A DNA stretch of 52,230 nt from Ureaplasma sp. Hg2 (GTDB lineage: Bacteria > Bacillota_I > Bacilli_A > Mycoplasmatales > Mycoplasmoidaceae). Of this stretch, positions 9,708-20,162 are shown in pieces; the stretch's first letter is position 1; every line of letters starts with the position of its first letter. The notes under the pieces are model-generated. The model saw only the letters and a list, made by a program, of their open reading frames with translations. It made no database searches and was not told where the DNA came from. The position numbers and the translations under genes were made by a program. The stretch spans positions 1 to 52,230 of the forward strand of contig JAACJW010000005.1 of NCBI GenBank assembly GCA_021378525.1, read 5' to 3'.

Positions 9708-10454
9708 ATGAAAAAAGAAGAAATTAAAGTACCGTATTTCAACGTTGAAACTTTCGGTGCTGTTGATGGTCCAGGAGTAAGACTAGTATTGTTTACGCAA
9801 GGGTGTCCCCTTCGATGCAAATATTGTCATAATCCTGAATCCTGAGAATTTAAAAAAGAAGAGTTAATTTCAGCTGATGAAGTTATTGAATTGTTTAGTA
9901 AGAATCAACCGTACTATAAAAACGGGGGAATAACTATTTCAGGCGGCGAACCAACTGCTCACCTTGATTTTTTAATTGACTTAGCAACAAAAACAAAAGC
10001 AAAGGGGATTCATTTAACGATCGATACAGCAGCTTATTATTTTTGTGAACCTTACCTTGAAAAATTTGAGCAACTGATTCAACTTGTTGATTTATGATTA
10101 ATTGATATTAAACATATTAATAATGTAAAGTATCAACTTGTTACTGGTAGTAAAAGACAACACGAATTAAAATTAATCAAACACTTAGAACAAGAACATA
10201 AGAACTATTGAGTTCGACAAGTCTTAGTTCCGGGATTAACTGATGATCTTAAGGACATAACTGAATTAGCCCATTTTATTAAAGATCTTAAATATATGGT
10301 TAAATTTGAAGTCTTACCTTACCATACGTTAGCTTTACCGAAGTATGAAAACTTAGGTTTAAAATATCCTTTAAAGGGTGTTGAAGCAGCGACTAATGAG
10401 CAGGTTGAAAAAGCAATGGTTGTTATTAGAGCTATTGTAAATAAGAAATTATAA
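9708..10454 (+). CDS. pflA: Pyruvate formate-lyase activating enzyme (radical SAM)
   Basis: This enzyme uses S-adenosylmethionine and a [4Fe-4S] cluster to place the radical on the PFL glycine. The cluster motif CX3CX2C is at C33, C37 and C40 (CPLRCKYC), followed by HNPESW, and the SAM-binding TISGGEP is near residue 70. Length is 248 residues, normal for the family. The ATG at 9708 follows GGAGAAG; an earlier in-frame ATG at 9651 lies inside the hairpin and has no ribosome site. Here its target is the separate 81-residue protein encoded just upstream. Confidence 0.95.
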
Positions 10455-10456
10455 AA

Positions 10457-10490
10457 CAAAAAGGAACTATCGCGCGATAGTTCCTTTTTG
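10457..10490. terminator. Bidirectional terminator between pflA and pta
   Basis: A perfect 34-bp palindrome with A5 and T5 arms lies between two convergent genes and can terminate transcription from both sides. Confidence 0.95.
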
Positions 10491-10520
10491 TATCCTATAT
10501 GATAATCAGATAAACTTGTT

Positions 10521-11516
10521 TTAAACGATTAAACACATGTCGGCAAGTGTTTGTGCAGCAGTGATATATGCGGTCGCTATAATATCCTCTGTGGTTGCTC
10601 CACGGCTTAAATCATTTACTGGTTTGTCTAAACCTAGTAGCACTGGACCGATTGCACTATAGCCACCTAAACGTTGAGCTATTTTATAACCAATGTTTCC
10701 AGCATCTAAATTAGGGAAGATGAAAGTTGTTGCATGATCATCTCACTTAACCTTAGGTGCTTTTTTAGCACGAACGGCATTAACATAAGCAGCGTCAAAT
10801 TGCATATCTCCAAAAATTTTAGTTGTTTTTGAAATTTTTTCATTTTGTAATAATTGATGAGCTTCACGAACTTTATCGGGACTTTCACCAATTCCACTAC
10901 CAGCAGTTGAATAAGTTAATAAAGCAGTATTTGTATTTTTACAGCCAAGAACTAGTTTTTGGAACGCTAAAGTATTTTTGGTAATGTTGACTAATTGAAT
11001 AGCTGTTGGGTTTAAATTTAAAGCACAATCAGCGAAGATTAAAACTTCATTCCCTTTTTCTAATATAAAGGCACTACTAACTAATTTAGCACAATGGCTC
11101 GTTTTAATAATTTGTAGCGCTGGTTTTAAAGTATCTTTAGTGGTATATTCAATTCCACAAACTTCACCATCTACTTCATCCATTTTTACCATTAGACTAG
11201 CTAAGTAATTAGGTTGTTGAACGATTTTCTTAGCATCATCAATGGTCATCCCTTTTGCTTTTCTTAAATCATATAATTTATCAGCATACTTTGTTAAATC
11301 CATTTCATCAATCACTAAGTATGAAACATTTTTGAAATCATGGGGGATTTCTTTTTTAGTCCGAAATAAAACTAATGGTTCAATTATTCCTCCAACTTTT
11401 AGAAATTGGCTCGCTTCAATAACTGAAGCATTTCAACCTTCAGGTAAAACTATTTTAGGTCGTGCTTTTGATTCGACTAACTTTTGTTTAAGGCGGTTAA
11501 CTATAATACTTTCCAT
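10521..11516 (-). CDS. pta: Phosphate acetyltransferase
   Basis: Pta converts acetyl-CoA and phosphate to acetyl phosphate and CoA, the step before ATP formation by acetate kinase. The 331-residue length matches the short form lacking N-terminal regulatory domains. Recognisable blocks include KIVLPEG near the start, YLVIDEMD, ADCALNLNP, YSTAGSGIGES and the C-terminal FPNLDAGNIGYKIAQRLGGYSAIGPVLLGLDKPVNDLSRG. TGA encodes Trp at two sites. GAAAGGAA precedes the ATG at 11516. It stands alone; ackA is not in the window. It links the PFL product acetyl-CoA to energy conservation. Confidence 0.94.
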
Positions 11517-11621
11517 AATAAATTCCTTTCATTATTTTTTAAATATTTTCGATAATAGATTATAATATCTATATTATTCTACTATCATTTAAAATAATCG
11601 GGGAAAATAAGGGGCACGAAA

Positions 11622-12035
11622 ATGAAAAATGCAATATTTGCTGGGACGTTCGATCCGATTCACGAGGGACATATTGATATTATTAGAAGAGCAGCCAAAC
11701 TCTTTGATAATTTATATGTCGCTATTTCCATTAATGATATGAAAGAATCTAGCCCACTTGAGGCAAGATTAAAACATGTTCGAAATGAAGTCGCGACATT
11801 ACAATTAGACAATGTTAAGGTTGTTATAAACAACGGTTTAACAATTAACGCTGCCAAAGCATATGATTGTCATTTCTTGGTGCGATCGATTCGTAATGCT
11901 AATGATGCGATTTACGAATTAGATATGGCGCATCAAAATGATTTATTAGCAAATGGAATTGAGACAATTCTTTTCATTAGTGATTTAGAATTTAGTTCAG
12001 TTAGTTCAACAAATGTCCGTGAAATTAAAAAATAA
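11622..12035 (+). CDS. coaD: Pantetheine-phosphate adenylyltransferase
   Basis: CoaD joins AMP to 4'-phosphopantetheine, the fourth step of CoA synthesis. The nucleotidyltransferase signature GTFDPIHEGH is at the start and the second ATP-binding block SSVSSTNVRE is at the C-terminus. Length is 137 residues, about 20 shorter than usual, with the family's C-terminal helix trimmed. The gene lies alone, divergent from pta, and ends in a strong hairpin. Confidence 0.93.
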   Translation: MKNAIFAGTFDPIHEGHIDIIRRAAKLFDNLYVAISINDMKESSPLEARLKHVRNEVATLQLDNVKVVINNGLTINAAKAYDCHFLVRSIRNANDAIYELDMAHQNDLLANGIETILFISDLEFSSVSSTNVREIKK

Positions 12036-12073
12036 AAAACGAATCTTCCTGGGTAGGAAAATTCGTTTTTTTA
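12035..12073. terminator. Bidirectional terminator between coaD and the lipoprotein gene
   Basis: AAAAACGAAT at 12035-12044 pairs with ATTCGTTTTT at 12061-12070, and an inner TTCCT/AGGAA stem closes the loop. T-runs on both strands suit the two convergent genes. Confidence 0.93.
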
Positions 12074-12078
12074 TATTC

Positions 12079-12828
12079 TTATTTTTTTGGATTAATAATT
12101 TTAAATCCAGTTAATGTAAAAGTATTTAATGTTACGGTTGCTCCCGACACATCACTACTATCGCTTGTAAGGTACGTTAAACCCGTAACTACGATAGTTC
12201 CTTTAGTGTCATCAGCTTTTAATTGCATCCCACTTGTATCTAGAACTGATATTTTATTTTGGTAAGAATCCCTTGCAAGAATCCAACCAATGCCAAGGCC
12301 TGAGCCAATGCTGTTTTTATCGCCATCTTGTGCTCATGTTAATTTTTTCAATGCAGCAACATCACTAGCTTTTACTACTTCACTATTTGTTGCTTGTTCG
12401 ATTGTTGGAATTTTATAAGCTTTTGCCGATCCTTTAAATTGATCGAAAAGAAGAACTTGAACGCCAGTTGCTTTATCACTATTAATATAGTATGTTATTG
12501 TAATAGAAACTCATTGGTTAGCTTTGTCTGAAGTTGATGAAGTCAACTTCATTTCAGTTATGTGGTCATAACTTTTGGGATCTTTTAAATAACTTTTAAC
12601 ATAAGATTTTTGCTTGCCTAAATTATCCTTAGCATCGGTGAATTTTGAAGTAAATTCGCTTGATTCAATTCCAACGGTTTTAGTAGTGTCGATTGGTAAA
12701 ACAGGCGATTTGTAAGTATCGACAGTTGTTGATGATGAACTACAACTTGTTGCTATTAAAGGAACGGCAATAACCCCAACTGCTAATGCTGAACCGACTG
12801 CTAATTTACGGAATAATTTTTGTTTCAT
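12079..12828 (-). CDS. Mycoplasma-type lipoprotein, function unknown
   Basis: A 249-residue predicted surface lipoprotein. It has a basic N-terminus (MKQKLFRK), a hydrophobic stretch and a lipobox-like LIATSC with Cys at residue 29, followed by a Ser-rich linker (SSSSTT). The mature part is soluble-looking, rich in Thr, Ser, Asp and Lys, with no recognised domain. AAGGAG precedes the ATG at 12828; an in-frame ATG at 12852 lies upstream of that site. The gene has its own leader with a 16-bp palindrome. It belongs to no visible operon. Confidence 0.88.
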
Positions 12829-12880
12829 GAATGTCTCCTTAAAGTTTCTCAAGTTAATCAGATAACGTCGAAATTAAGAC

Positions 12881-12896
12881 GTTAAGTTAACTTAAC
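12881..12896. promoter_or_regulatory. 16-bp perfect palindrome, possible operator
   Basis: GTTAAGTTAACTTAAC is a perfect palindrome just downstream of the probable -10 box of the lipoprotein gene, so a protein bound there could block its transcription. No regulator can be assigned. Confidence 0.4.
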
Positions 12897-13147
12897 TAAA
12901 ATATTATAGCAAATAATTTTAAATATCAAAATTATTTTTAAATTGAGTAGGCTAAATTAAATTTATTATTATTATAAAAAGAACCTTAAATCGTGAATTA
13001 ATTGCTTATAAAATCTATAAATAACTTCAATGTTTTTATAATTGTCATTATTTTTTATTGGAATAAAGGGTTCTTTATAATACTAAAAATTGAAGGTTTG
13101 AAAGCTATTTATACAAGAAGCAAAAAGCTAAATTAAAATTCCCCTTT

Positions 13148-13173
13148 AAATCTAATAATTCTCATGTTAAAAT
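13148..13173 (+). promoter_or_regulatory. Extended -10 promoter of the first YfcC transporter gene
   Basis: TGTTAAAAT (13165-13173) is an extended -10 element (TGN plus TAAAAT). The upstream block beginning AAATCTAATAATT at 13148 recurs before the second transporter gene (15824) with the same spacing. Confidence 0.55.
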
Positions 13174-13204
13174 TATTATTGATTAAAAAAAGGAGTTGAT
13201 AAGT

Positions 13205-14818
13205 TTGGAAGAAAATATTCAAGATACGGATGTTGATAATAAGGGAACGGTAAAAACTACTGACCCGGATTTAAAAGCAGCCAAATTGAACGTTAGTTGC
13301 CCATCCAAGGGCATAGGAGGTAATTTCCTAAAATTTGGAAAGAAAAACAAGAAGACTAATAAAAAACCAATGCCTAGTGCATACATTATTTTAATAGCTG
13401 TAATTATGGTTGTGGTGATTGCTACATGAATTGGTTCATGAGTTGACACGGCAATCAAACCGAGTGGGGTTTTAGATGTATTCTGAGCACCGGTTGAAGG
13501 TTTCGTTGAACAAGCGCCATTAATAGTTTTCTTATTATGTATCGGGGGAATGTTACAAGTTGTAACTGACTCTCGTGCATTGGAAGCGGGATTAGGTGGC
13601 CTAATCAAACGGTTCCATGGTAAAGAAGTATGATTGATTCCGATCCTAATGACATTGTTTTCATTAGGTGGAGCGATCTATGGAATGTGTGAAGAAACAA
13701 TTCCATTTTACTTTATTATCTTACCGGTTATTCTAGCCGGTGGGTTTGATGCGGTAACCGGAATGTTAATTATTATGTTCGGTGCCGGGTTCGGGACCGC
13801 CGCTAGTATTATTAACCCATTCGTAGTTAACATGGCAGTTGATGCTGCTAACGGTGGTGGAGCAGGCGTTATCGCCTCAACAACCGGTGGGATTGTATGA
13901 AGAATTGTTGCTTATGTTGTTTTTGTTGGATTAGCAATCTCATTTGTAACCTGATATGGAATGCGTGTAAAACGTAATCCAAAAAGATCAGTGGTTTATG
14001 ATTCAAGAGTTGCGATCGCGAAAGAATTTAGCTTTGATCACAGTTCAGTGCCACCATTAACTGGTAAACGGAAAACAATATTATATCTGTTTGCCATGGT
14101 TTTTGTGGTTATGATTGCCTCAATTATTACGTGAGGATCATTAAGTCCAATGATGGGTGACGGTTTAAGTAACTTTGATGGTTGATTTAAATCAATCTTC
14201 CCATATGTGACAGCACAATTACCAGCAATTGGTGATTGATACTTAATCGGAATGGCTTTCTTATTCTTTATTGCATCTGTTTTAGTTGCTTTATTAGATT
14301 GAAAAAGCGAAACTGTTTATCGTGAATCATTCTTTAATGGTTCCAAAGATTTCTTAGGTGTGTGTTTCATTATCGCTGTTTCCAAGGGAATTAGTGTAAT
14401 CTTAACTGCATCTCATATGGATACTGAAATTATCGCTGGTTTATCAACGATGATTAAAGGAGCCGGTGGCATCGGTACGATGATGATCCTATTTGTAGTT
14501 TTCATTGTATTGTCCATTCTGATTCCATCAACCAGTGGATTAGCAAATGCTTCATTTGGAATCATTGGCCCAAGTTTGGTTGCTGGTGGAATGACTGTTT
14601 CTGGTGGGATTGCCGCCTTTAGTTTTGCGAGTGGTTTAGTGAACATGTTCTCTCCAACTGCAGCATTATTCATGGCTGGTTTAGCAATCTGTAAAGTTGA
14701 TTTAGTTAAGTATTATAAAGCGGCATGACCATTATTAGCTGCCATGACAGTTGCCATGATTATCTTATTAATCGTTGGTGGGGCATTAGGCACTAGCGGT
14801 CTTAGCCCAATTTTCTAG
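13205..14818 (+). CDS. YfcC-family membrane transporter, copy 1
   Basis: A 537-residue polytopic membrane protein of the YfcC/DcuC-like family (PF03606-type), whose members are proposed C4-dicarboxylate or amino-acid transporters; the substrate is not known. A hydrophilic N-terminus of about 55 residues precedes the first helix. Conserved-looking loops include EETIPFYFIILPVILAGGFD, FGTAASIINPFVVNMA and IPSTSGLANASFGIIGP. The start is TTG at 13205, after AGGAGTTGAT, which pairs with an extended 16S 3' end; the earlier TTG at 13196 lies inside that site. The close paralogue at 15878 has the same start. An M20 amidohydrolase downstream suggests uptake of acylated amino acids or peptides. Confidence 0.88.
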
Positions 14819-14829
14819 GAGGAATTTAA

Positions 14830-15690
14830 ATGACAAATAAAAAAGTAGATAAAGTTGTTGACCCAACATTAACTCCCGTCAATCCTCTAAAAGAAGATGC
14901 GGGTGCAAAAGTTGTTGAAGAGATAAAAGTTGAAGATAAGCCACAAGAACATTTAGATGAATTGATTGAAGAACCAAAACCTGAAATCAAACCAGTTCCT
15001 GGCTTTAATAAAAAATTATCATTTAACTTAGATGAGAAAAAAGCGCGCTATATTAGTTTGAGTATCTTTTTGCTTGTGTTAATTATGGCTGTTGTCGGAC
15101 TTGTGTTTGGTGGCTATGCAATGGGTGACCCAATTGGTTTGTTCATGCTTGGTTCAACATTGAATGGAAGTAGTGGCGACATTACTAATGCACAATCTTT
15201 AATTGACCAAATTAACGCGGGTATTCCATTAGGTCCAACCGCTGCTCAAGCAACAACTATTAGCGATAGCATTAAAGCCATCCAAGGCGCTTTAAGTATT
15301 GATTTAAGTAGTTATGTTACTAATAGTGGGATCGCTGTTGCAGGCGTAGCGTTTGGTGCATTTAGCATCATAACCCTAATCTTGTTATGCTTTAGAAAGT
15401 ACGGATTTGGTACAAAAAAGGGAACTATCTTAATTCCTGTATCACTAACAATGGGATTATTAGCTTTAATTCTAGGTATTGTTGGAGGTTCGCCTTATAT
15501 ATCAGATACATATTCAAACGCAGCGACTAACTATTATAGTGAAGTTTATGCACAACTTAATGGAGCAATTGCAGGTTTGAAGGGCGATATGACCAACCCA
15601 ACAGGCTTTGCTAAAGACATTGAGAAATTAGCTGCTCAAATTAAGCATATTCAAGATGCTACAAGCGGTATAATTGCAGGTTTAGCTTAA
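14830..15690 (+). CDS. Uncharacterised membrane protein between the two YfcC genes
   Basis: A 286-residue protein with no recognised family. Residues 1-70 are hydrophilic with Lys, Glu and Pro repeats (EEPKPEIKPVPG). Predicted helices lie near 76-98, 167-187 and 200-221, separated by loops rich in small residues. It begins 11 bp after the upstream transporter stop with TAGGAGGAA, so the two are one transcript, and a terminator follows. It may be an accessory subunit of that transporter, but only the position supports this. No counterpart accompanies the second transporter copy. Confidence 0.8.
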   Translation: MTNKKVDKVVDPTLTPVNPLKEDAGAKVVEEIKVEDKPQEHLDELIEEPKPEIKPVPGFNKKLSFNLDEKKARYISLSIFLLVLIMAVVGLVFGGYAMGDPIGLFMLGSTLNGSSGDITNAQSLIDQINAGIPLGPTAAQATTISDSIKAIQGALSIDLSSYVTNSGIAVAGVAFGAFSIITLILLCFRKYGFGTKKGTILIPVSLTMGLLALILGIVGGSPYISDTYSNAATNYYSEVYAQLNGAIAGLKGDMTNPTGFAKDIEKLAAQIKHIQDATSGIIAGLA

Positions 15691-15704
15691 AAATAATTTA
15701 GATC

Positions 15705-15738
15705 AAAAAATATGAGTTCTTACGAGCTCATATTTTTT
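15705..15738 (+). terminator. Terminator after the YfcC/membrane protein pair
   Basis: A 12-bp perfect stem (AAAAAATATGAG at 15705-15716, CTCATATTTTTT at 15727-15738) ending in T6. Confidence 0.93.
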
Positions 15739-15823
15739 CGTATAAACAATACTTTTTTAATATTACTAAACCGTTATACACAACCATTTAGTAATATTTA
15801 TCATCATTGTAACATTACTATTA

Positions 15824-15849
15824 AAATCCAATAATTGCTATGTTAAAAT
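15824..15849 (+). promoter_or_regulatory. Extended -10 promoter of the second YfcC transporter gene
   Basis: TGTTAAAAT at 15841-15849 with the upstream AAATCCAATAATT block at 15824 copies the arrangement before the first transporter. The -35 is poor, as expected for an extended -10 promoter. Confidence 0.55.
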
Positions 15850-15877
15850 TATATTTGATTTAGAGGGGGTGACAAAT

Positions 15878-17479
15878 TTGACTGAAAACATACAAGACAC
15901 AGATAGTGCTAAAGTAACATCTTTGGAAATTACTGACCCTGATTTAAAAGCAGCCAAATTAAATATTGACTCCCCACGAACGGGCAAGCGAACATTTGCT
16001 AACAAAAATAATAATATTTCCAAAAGATCGATACCAAGTGCGTACATAATTTTATTAGCCGTTATTATGGCTGTTGTTATTGCAACTTGAATTGGCTCGT
16101 GAGTTGATAAAGAAATCAAGCCAAGCGGTGTTTTAGATGTATTTTGAGCACCAATTGAAGGTTTCGTTGAACAAGCGCCTTTAGTTGTTTTCTTGCTTAG
16201 TATCGGTGGCATGCTACAAGTTGTAAATGACTCGCGTGCCTTGGAAGCAGGGATGGGCGGTTTAATTAAACGGTTCCATGGTAAGGAAGTATGATTGATT
16301 CCAATCCTAATGATATTATTTTCATTAGGTGGAACAGTTTATGGAATGTATGAAGAAACGATTCCTTTTTATTTTATTATCTTACCGGTTATTTTAGCTA
16401 GTGGCTTTGATGCTGTGACGGGGATGTTGATTATCATGTTTGGCGCTGCGTTCGGTAAGGCTGCTAGCATTATTAATCCATTCGTGGTTAATATGGCAGT
16501 CGATGCAGCCAACGGCGCTGCGGGGGATGTTATTGCTTCAACAACCAGTGGAATTGTATGAAGAATTGTTGCTTATTTTGTATTTGTTGGTTTATCAATT
16601 TCATTTGTAACCTGATATGGAATGCGGGTGAAACGTAACCCTAAAAAATCAGTCGTTTATGATTCACGAGTGGCGATTGCAAAAAAATTTAGTTTTGATC
16701 ACAGTTCAATACCACCATTAACTAGCAAACGGAAGAGCGTATTATGATTGTTTGGAATGGTTTTTGTTGTCATGATTATTACAATGATTTCCTGGGGATC
16801 ATTAAGTCCGATAATGGGTCAAGGGTTAGAAAATTTTGATGGTTGATTTAAATCGATCTTCCCATATGTAACAGCCCAATTGCCACCAATTGGTGATTGA
16901 TACTTAATCGGAATGGCCTTTCTATTCTTTGTTGCATCTATTTTAGTTGCCTTATTAGATTGAAAAAGCGAAACTGTTTATCGTGAATCTTTTTTCCATG
17001 GGGCCAAAGCTTTCTTAGGTGTTTGTTTTATTATCGCGGTTTCAAAAGGGGTTAGTGTAATCTTACATGAGTCCCATATGGATACTGAAATCATCGCTGG
17101 TTTAGTAACGGTGATTCAGGGTGCCGGTGGCATCGGCACAATGATGGTTCTTTTTGCAGTGTTCTTTTTATTAGCCTTTTTAATTCCATCAACTAGTGGT
17201 TTGGCGAACGCTTCCTTTGGAATCATTGGTCCAAGTTTAGCGACCGCTGGAATGAGTGTTTCGAGTGGCATTGCCGCTTTCAGTTTTGCGAGTGGTTTGG
17301 TGTGCGTGATTTCCCCAACCGCAGCTTTATTTATGGCCGGTTTAGCAGTCTGTAAAGTTGATTTAATTAAATATTATAAAGCAGCTTGACCATTATTAAT
17401 TGCAATGGCTGTGGTGATGATTATCTTGTTAGTCATTGGCGGGTCATTAAACACATCTGGAATTAACCCCATTTTTTAA
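15878..17479 (+). CDS. YfcC-family membrane transporter, copy 2
   Basis: A 533-residue paralogue of the protein at 13205, very similar over the whole membrane part (for example KRFHGKEVWLIPILM and YRESFF). The variable parts are the hydrophilic N-terminus and a few loop residues, e.g. GAGFGTAASIINP in copy 1 and GAAFGKAASIINP here, where Lys replaces Thr. Such changes could alter substrate choice. The start is TTG at 15878 after AGGGGGTGAC, an extended Shine-Dalgarno. It is followed 201 bp later by the M20 amidohydrolase, with no clear terminator between them. Confidence 0.88.
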
Positions 17480-17680
17480 GTTGATGCCAATAATTTCTTT
17501 TATTGGAATTTATAAAATATTAATATTTTCAGTTGAAATGAATTGTTTATTGGATAAATATTATGATTAATTTGATTATATAGATAAGTTAATAATAATA
17601 TTTTTAAATAATTCAAAGTTTCCTTTAAATAAGGAATATAATTAATTTATACAAGAATTATTCATAGAAGGGATTTTAAA

Positions 17681-18886
17681 ATGACAACATTCGAACAAAT
17701 TAAAAAAGAAGCTAAAGCAAACCTTAAAGAAGTGATTGCTCACCGCCGTTTTTTTCATACACATCCAGAACTTGGATTCCATGAAGTAGAAACTGCAGCT
17801 TACATCCGTAAGGAGCTAGATAAACTAGGAATCAAATACAAAACAGGAAAACCTAAAAGCGATATTCAATATGCTACATATGGTGAAATCAAAGGAGACC
17901 ATCCAGGTAAAACAGTTTTATTAAGAGCTGATATTGATGCGCTTCCAATTAAAGAAGAAACAGGATTATCTTTTGCTAGTGATAGCGGTAGAATGCACGC
18001 TTGTGGACATGATGCTCATGGTTCTACATTATTAGGTGTTTTAAAAATGTTTATGAAAATGAAAGATCAAATTCATGGAACAGTACGTTTCTTATTTCAA
18101 CCAGCAGAAGAAGGACCTGATTTAGGTGGTGGAATCCAATGTGTTGAACAAGGGATGACCAAAGGCATTGATGCAGCTTATGCACTTCACGTTTTTGCAC
18201 AAGGTGACGAAAACAAAGTTTACTTATCAACCGGACCAATGACAGCTCACTTTGTTGACTGAAAATTAATCGTTAAAGGACAAAGCGGTCACGCTTCAAC
18301 TCCCCACTTAACAAAAGATCCAATTAATATGGGAACAATGATTGTGCAAGCTTTCAATTCAATTGTTTCACGATTAACCGACCCAACTGAAATGTTAGTT
18401 GTTACAACATCAATGTTTCATGGTGGAACAGCAAATAATCAAATTCCCCAAACTGTCGAATTAGAAGGAACTGTAAGAACTTATAACTATCAATTAAGTG
18501 ATGATGTAAAAGTTATGATGGAAGATATCATTAAAGGAATTACTAGTATGTATCATGCAGACTACGAATTTACTTTCTTAAAAGGATATCCACCATGTAT
18601 TAATAATGCAGAATTAGCTCAAGGCGTTATTGACGACTTTAAAGAAAAACTAGGCGATGATAAAGTTATCGTTATGGAAAAAGGTGAACTTGGCGCTGAA
18701 GACTTCGGTTGAATTAGTGAAGTTGTACCATCAGTTTACTTTAAAATTGGAATCCATCGAGAAGGTACGAAATGATGTTCTCACCATGCTTGTGATTTTG
18801 TTTACGATGAAAATGTATTGGAATTAACTCAAGTAACATTAGCTGAAGCAGCAATTAATTATTTGAATTCAAATAAACCAGCATAA
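17681..18886 (+). CDS. M20-family amidohydrolase (aminoacylase/hippurate hydrolase-like)
   Basis: A 401-residue cytoplasmic zinc hydrolase of the M20D type, which removes acyl or similar groups from N-acyl amino acids. Motifs: HRRFFHTHPELGFHE at the start, LLRADIDALP, the metal-binding MHACGHDAHGSTLLG, QPAEEGP, and GELGAEDFGW near the end. TGA encodes Trp twice within conserved blocks. AGAAGGGA precedes the ATG. A 12-bp terminator follows. The location after two YfcC transporters suggests that an imported acyl amino acid is cleaved here. The exact substrate is not known. Confidence 0.93.
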
Positions 18887-18916
18887 GTTAAATAATTAAG
18901 ATTATTTTAACTGACC

Positions 18917-18954
18917 AATAAAACAAGCGACTCTCTTTGGGGTTGCTTGTTTTT
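18917..18954 (+). terminator. Terminator after the M20 amidohydrolase
   Basis: A stem of 12 pairs with one G-U (left arm 18920-18931, right arm ending at 18953) followed by TTTT. Confidence 0.9.
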
Positions 18955-18970
18955 AATTCTCTAAGTTAAT

Positions 18971-19002
18971 AAAAAAATATCTTGTCATAAACAAGATATT
19001 TT
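18971..19002 (-). terminator. Terminator of the minus-strand ABC operon
   Basis: AAAATATCTTGT at 18974-18985 pairs with ACAAGATATTTT at 18991-19002 around a 5-nt loop. On the minus strand it ends in a T-run (complement of A7 at 18971-18977), just past the ATPase stop. Confidence 0.92.
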
Positions 19003-19030
19003 AATTAGTGATAATTTCCTACATTTGAAA

Positions 19031-20149
19031 TTATTTCATTGTATGAACTGAACCTAGTTTTACATACTTACGATAAATCGTTTCAAGACTAGGATAATAA
19101 CGATTAAAACGATTAATCTCTAGCTTATTTCTAATAAGATCTAAAATACGTTGTGATTCTTTTTTATCTTTAAAGATTGCTAAGAATCCTGACTCATTAT
19201 CATTTGCTGAATATGCTATATTATTAGCTTGCAAGATTATTTCTAATTGCTTGTTATCGTCACAAATAATATCAAATTCAATAGGAGTGTTAAGGTGATT
19301 GGTGTTTAAGATTCCATTATAAACAATTTTACCACCATCAAGAATTGTCGCATTGGTAGCATATTTATCTAACTCAGCCAAAATATGACTAGAGATAAAG
19401 ATTGATTTACCTTGTTTTTGAAGTTCTTTTAAACTGTCGAAGAAATCGATTCTTGCTTTTGGATCAAGGTTTGCTGCGGGTTCATCCATGATTAATAGTT
19501 GGGGGTCGTGAACTAAAGCTTGTGCTAACAATACTTTCTTCTTTTGACCAGAACTAAAGGTGTTAGGTGACTTCTTTGCTAATTTTTCCATTCCCAAATT
19601 TATTAAAGTTTGATTGGCAAATTTTATTGCATCCTCTTTTTTAACACCAGAAACTTTAGCCATTCCAACTAAATAATCACGGGTTGTAATTCCATCGGGG
19701 AATCGTGCGGTTTCTGGAATATATCCAATAATTTTTTTTGCTTCTCGCGAATGGTTAATATGATTTCTAATATAAACCTTTCCTTGATAAGCAGCGTAAG
19801 CTCCAACGATTGATTTGATAGTTGTTGTTTTACCTGCGCCATTCGCTCCAATAAAGGCGTGAAATTCACCTGGCATAACTTTAAAGCTAATATCATCAAC
19901 TGCTGGTTTCGCATTTCTTTTATATTGCTTCGTTAGTCTAATGACTTCTAATAAAGCTGTTGGATCAGATTCTGGCAAATTTAAAATGCTATCCTTTTGA
20001 TGGATTGGTTTTAAATATAAACTTAGTTTTTCTCAACGTAATTTCCAAGCTGCTTTATTATTATTTTTAAATGCTTCATAATCAATACCTTGCAGTTGGT
20101 CAAAGGGTAAGTATGTTTTGTTATTTATTAAATTGTTTGTTGTTCTCAT
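19031..20149 (-). CDS. ABC transporter ATP-binding protein
   Basis: A 372-residue ATPase of an ABC-2 type exporter. The motifs are Walker A GANGAGKTT, signature FSSGQKKKV and Walker B LLIMDEPAANLDP, followed by ISSHILAELDKYA. The first 60 residues before the ABC domain are an extra hydrophilic part containing two Trp (one TGA). The start at 20149 gives 7 nt from AAGGGGGT; an ATG at 20155 is in frame but too close to it. Seven bases or fewer separate the region from the permease stop, so both are co-translated. The substrate is unknown. Confidence 0.9.
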
Positions 20150-20162
20150 TTTCATTACCCCC

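Larger units (their letters stand above)
12829..13204. other. Divergent intergenic region, 376 bp
   Basis: AT-rich DNA between the lipoprotein gene (minus) and the first YfcC transporter (plus). It holds a minus-strand TATAAT (complement of 12903-12908), a small AACGTC/GACGTT hairpin (12864-12883), the palindrome at 12881-12896 and the transporter promoter near 13165. No further gene is visible. Confidence 0.6.

Noticed and set aside
10743-11315. pta limited to the stretch between two TGA codons
   Set aside because: TGA is Trp here; the full frame 10521-11516 matches the family's length and both ends.
12973-13078. Inverted repeat around TAAAAAGAACC and GGTTCTTTATA
   Set aside because: Only 8 or so pairs across a loop of about 80 nt in AT-rich DNA; likely chance.
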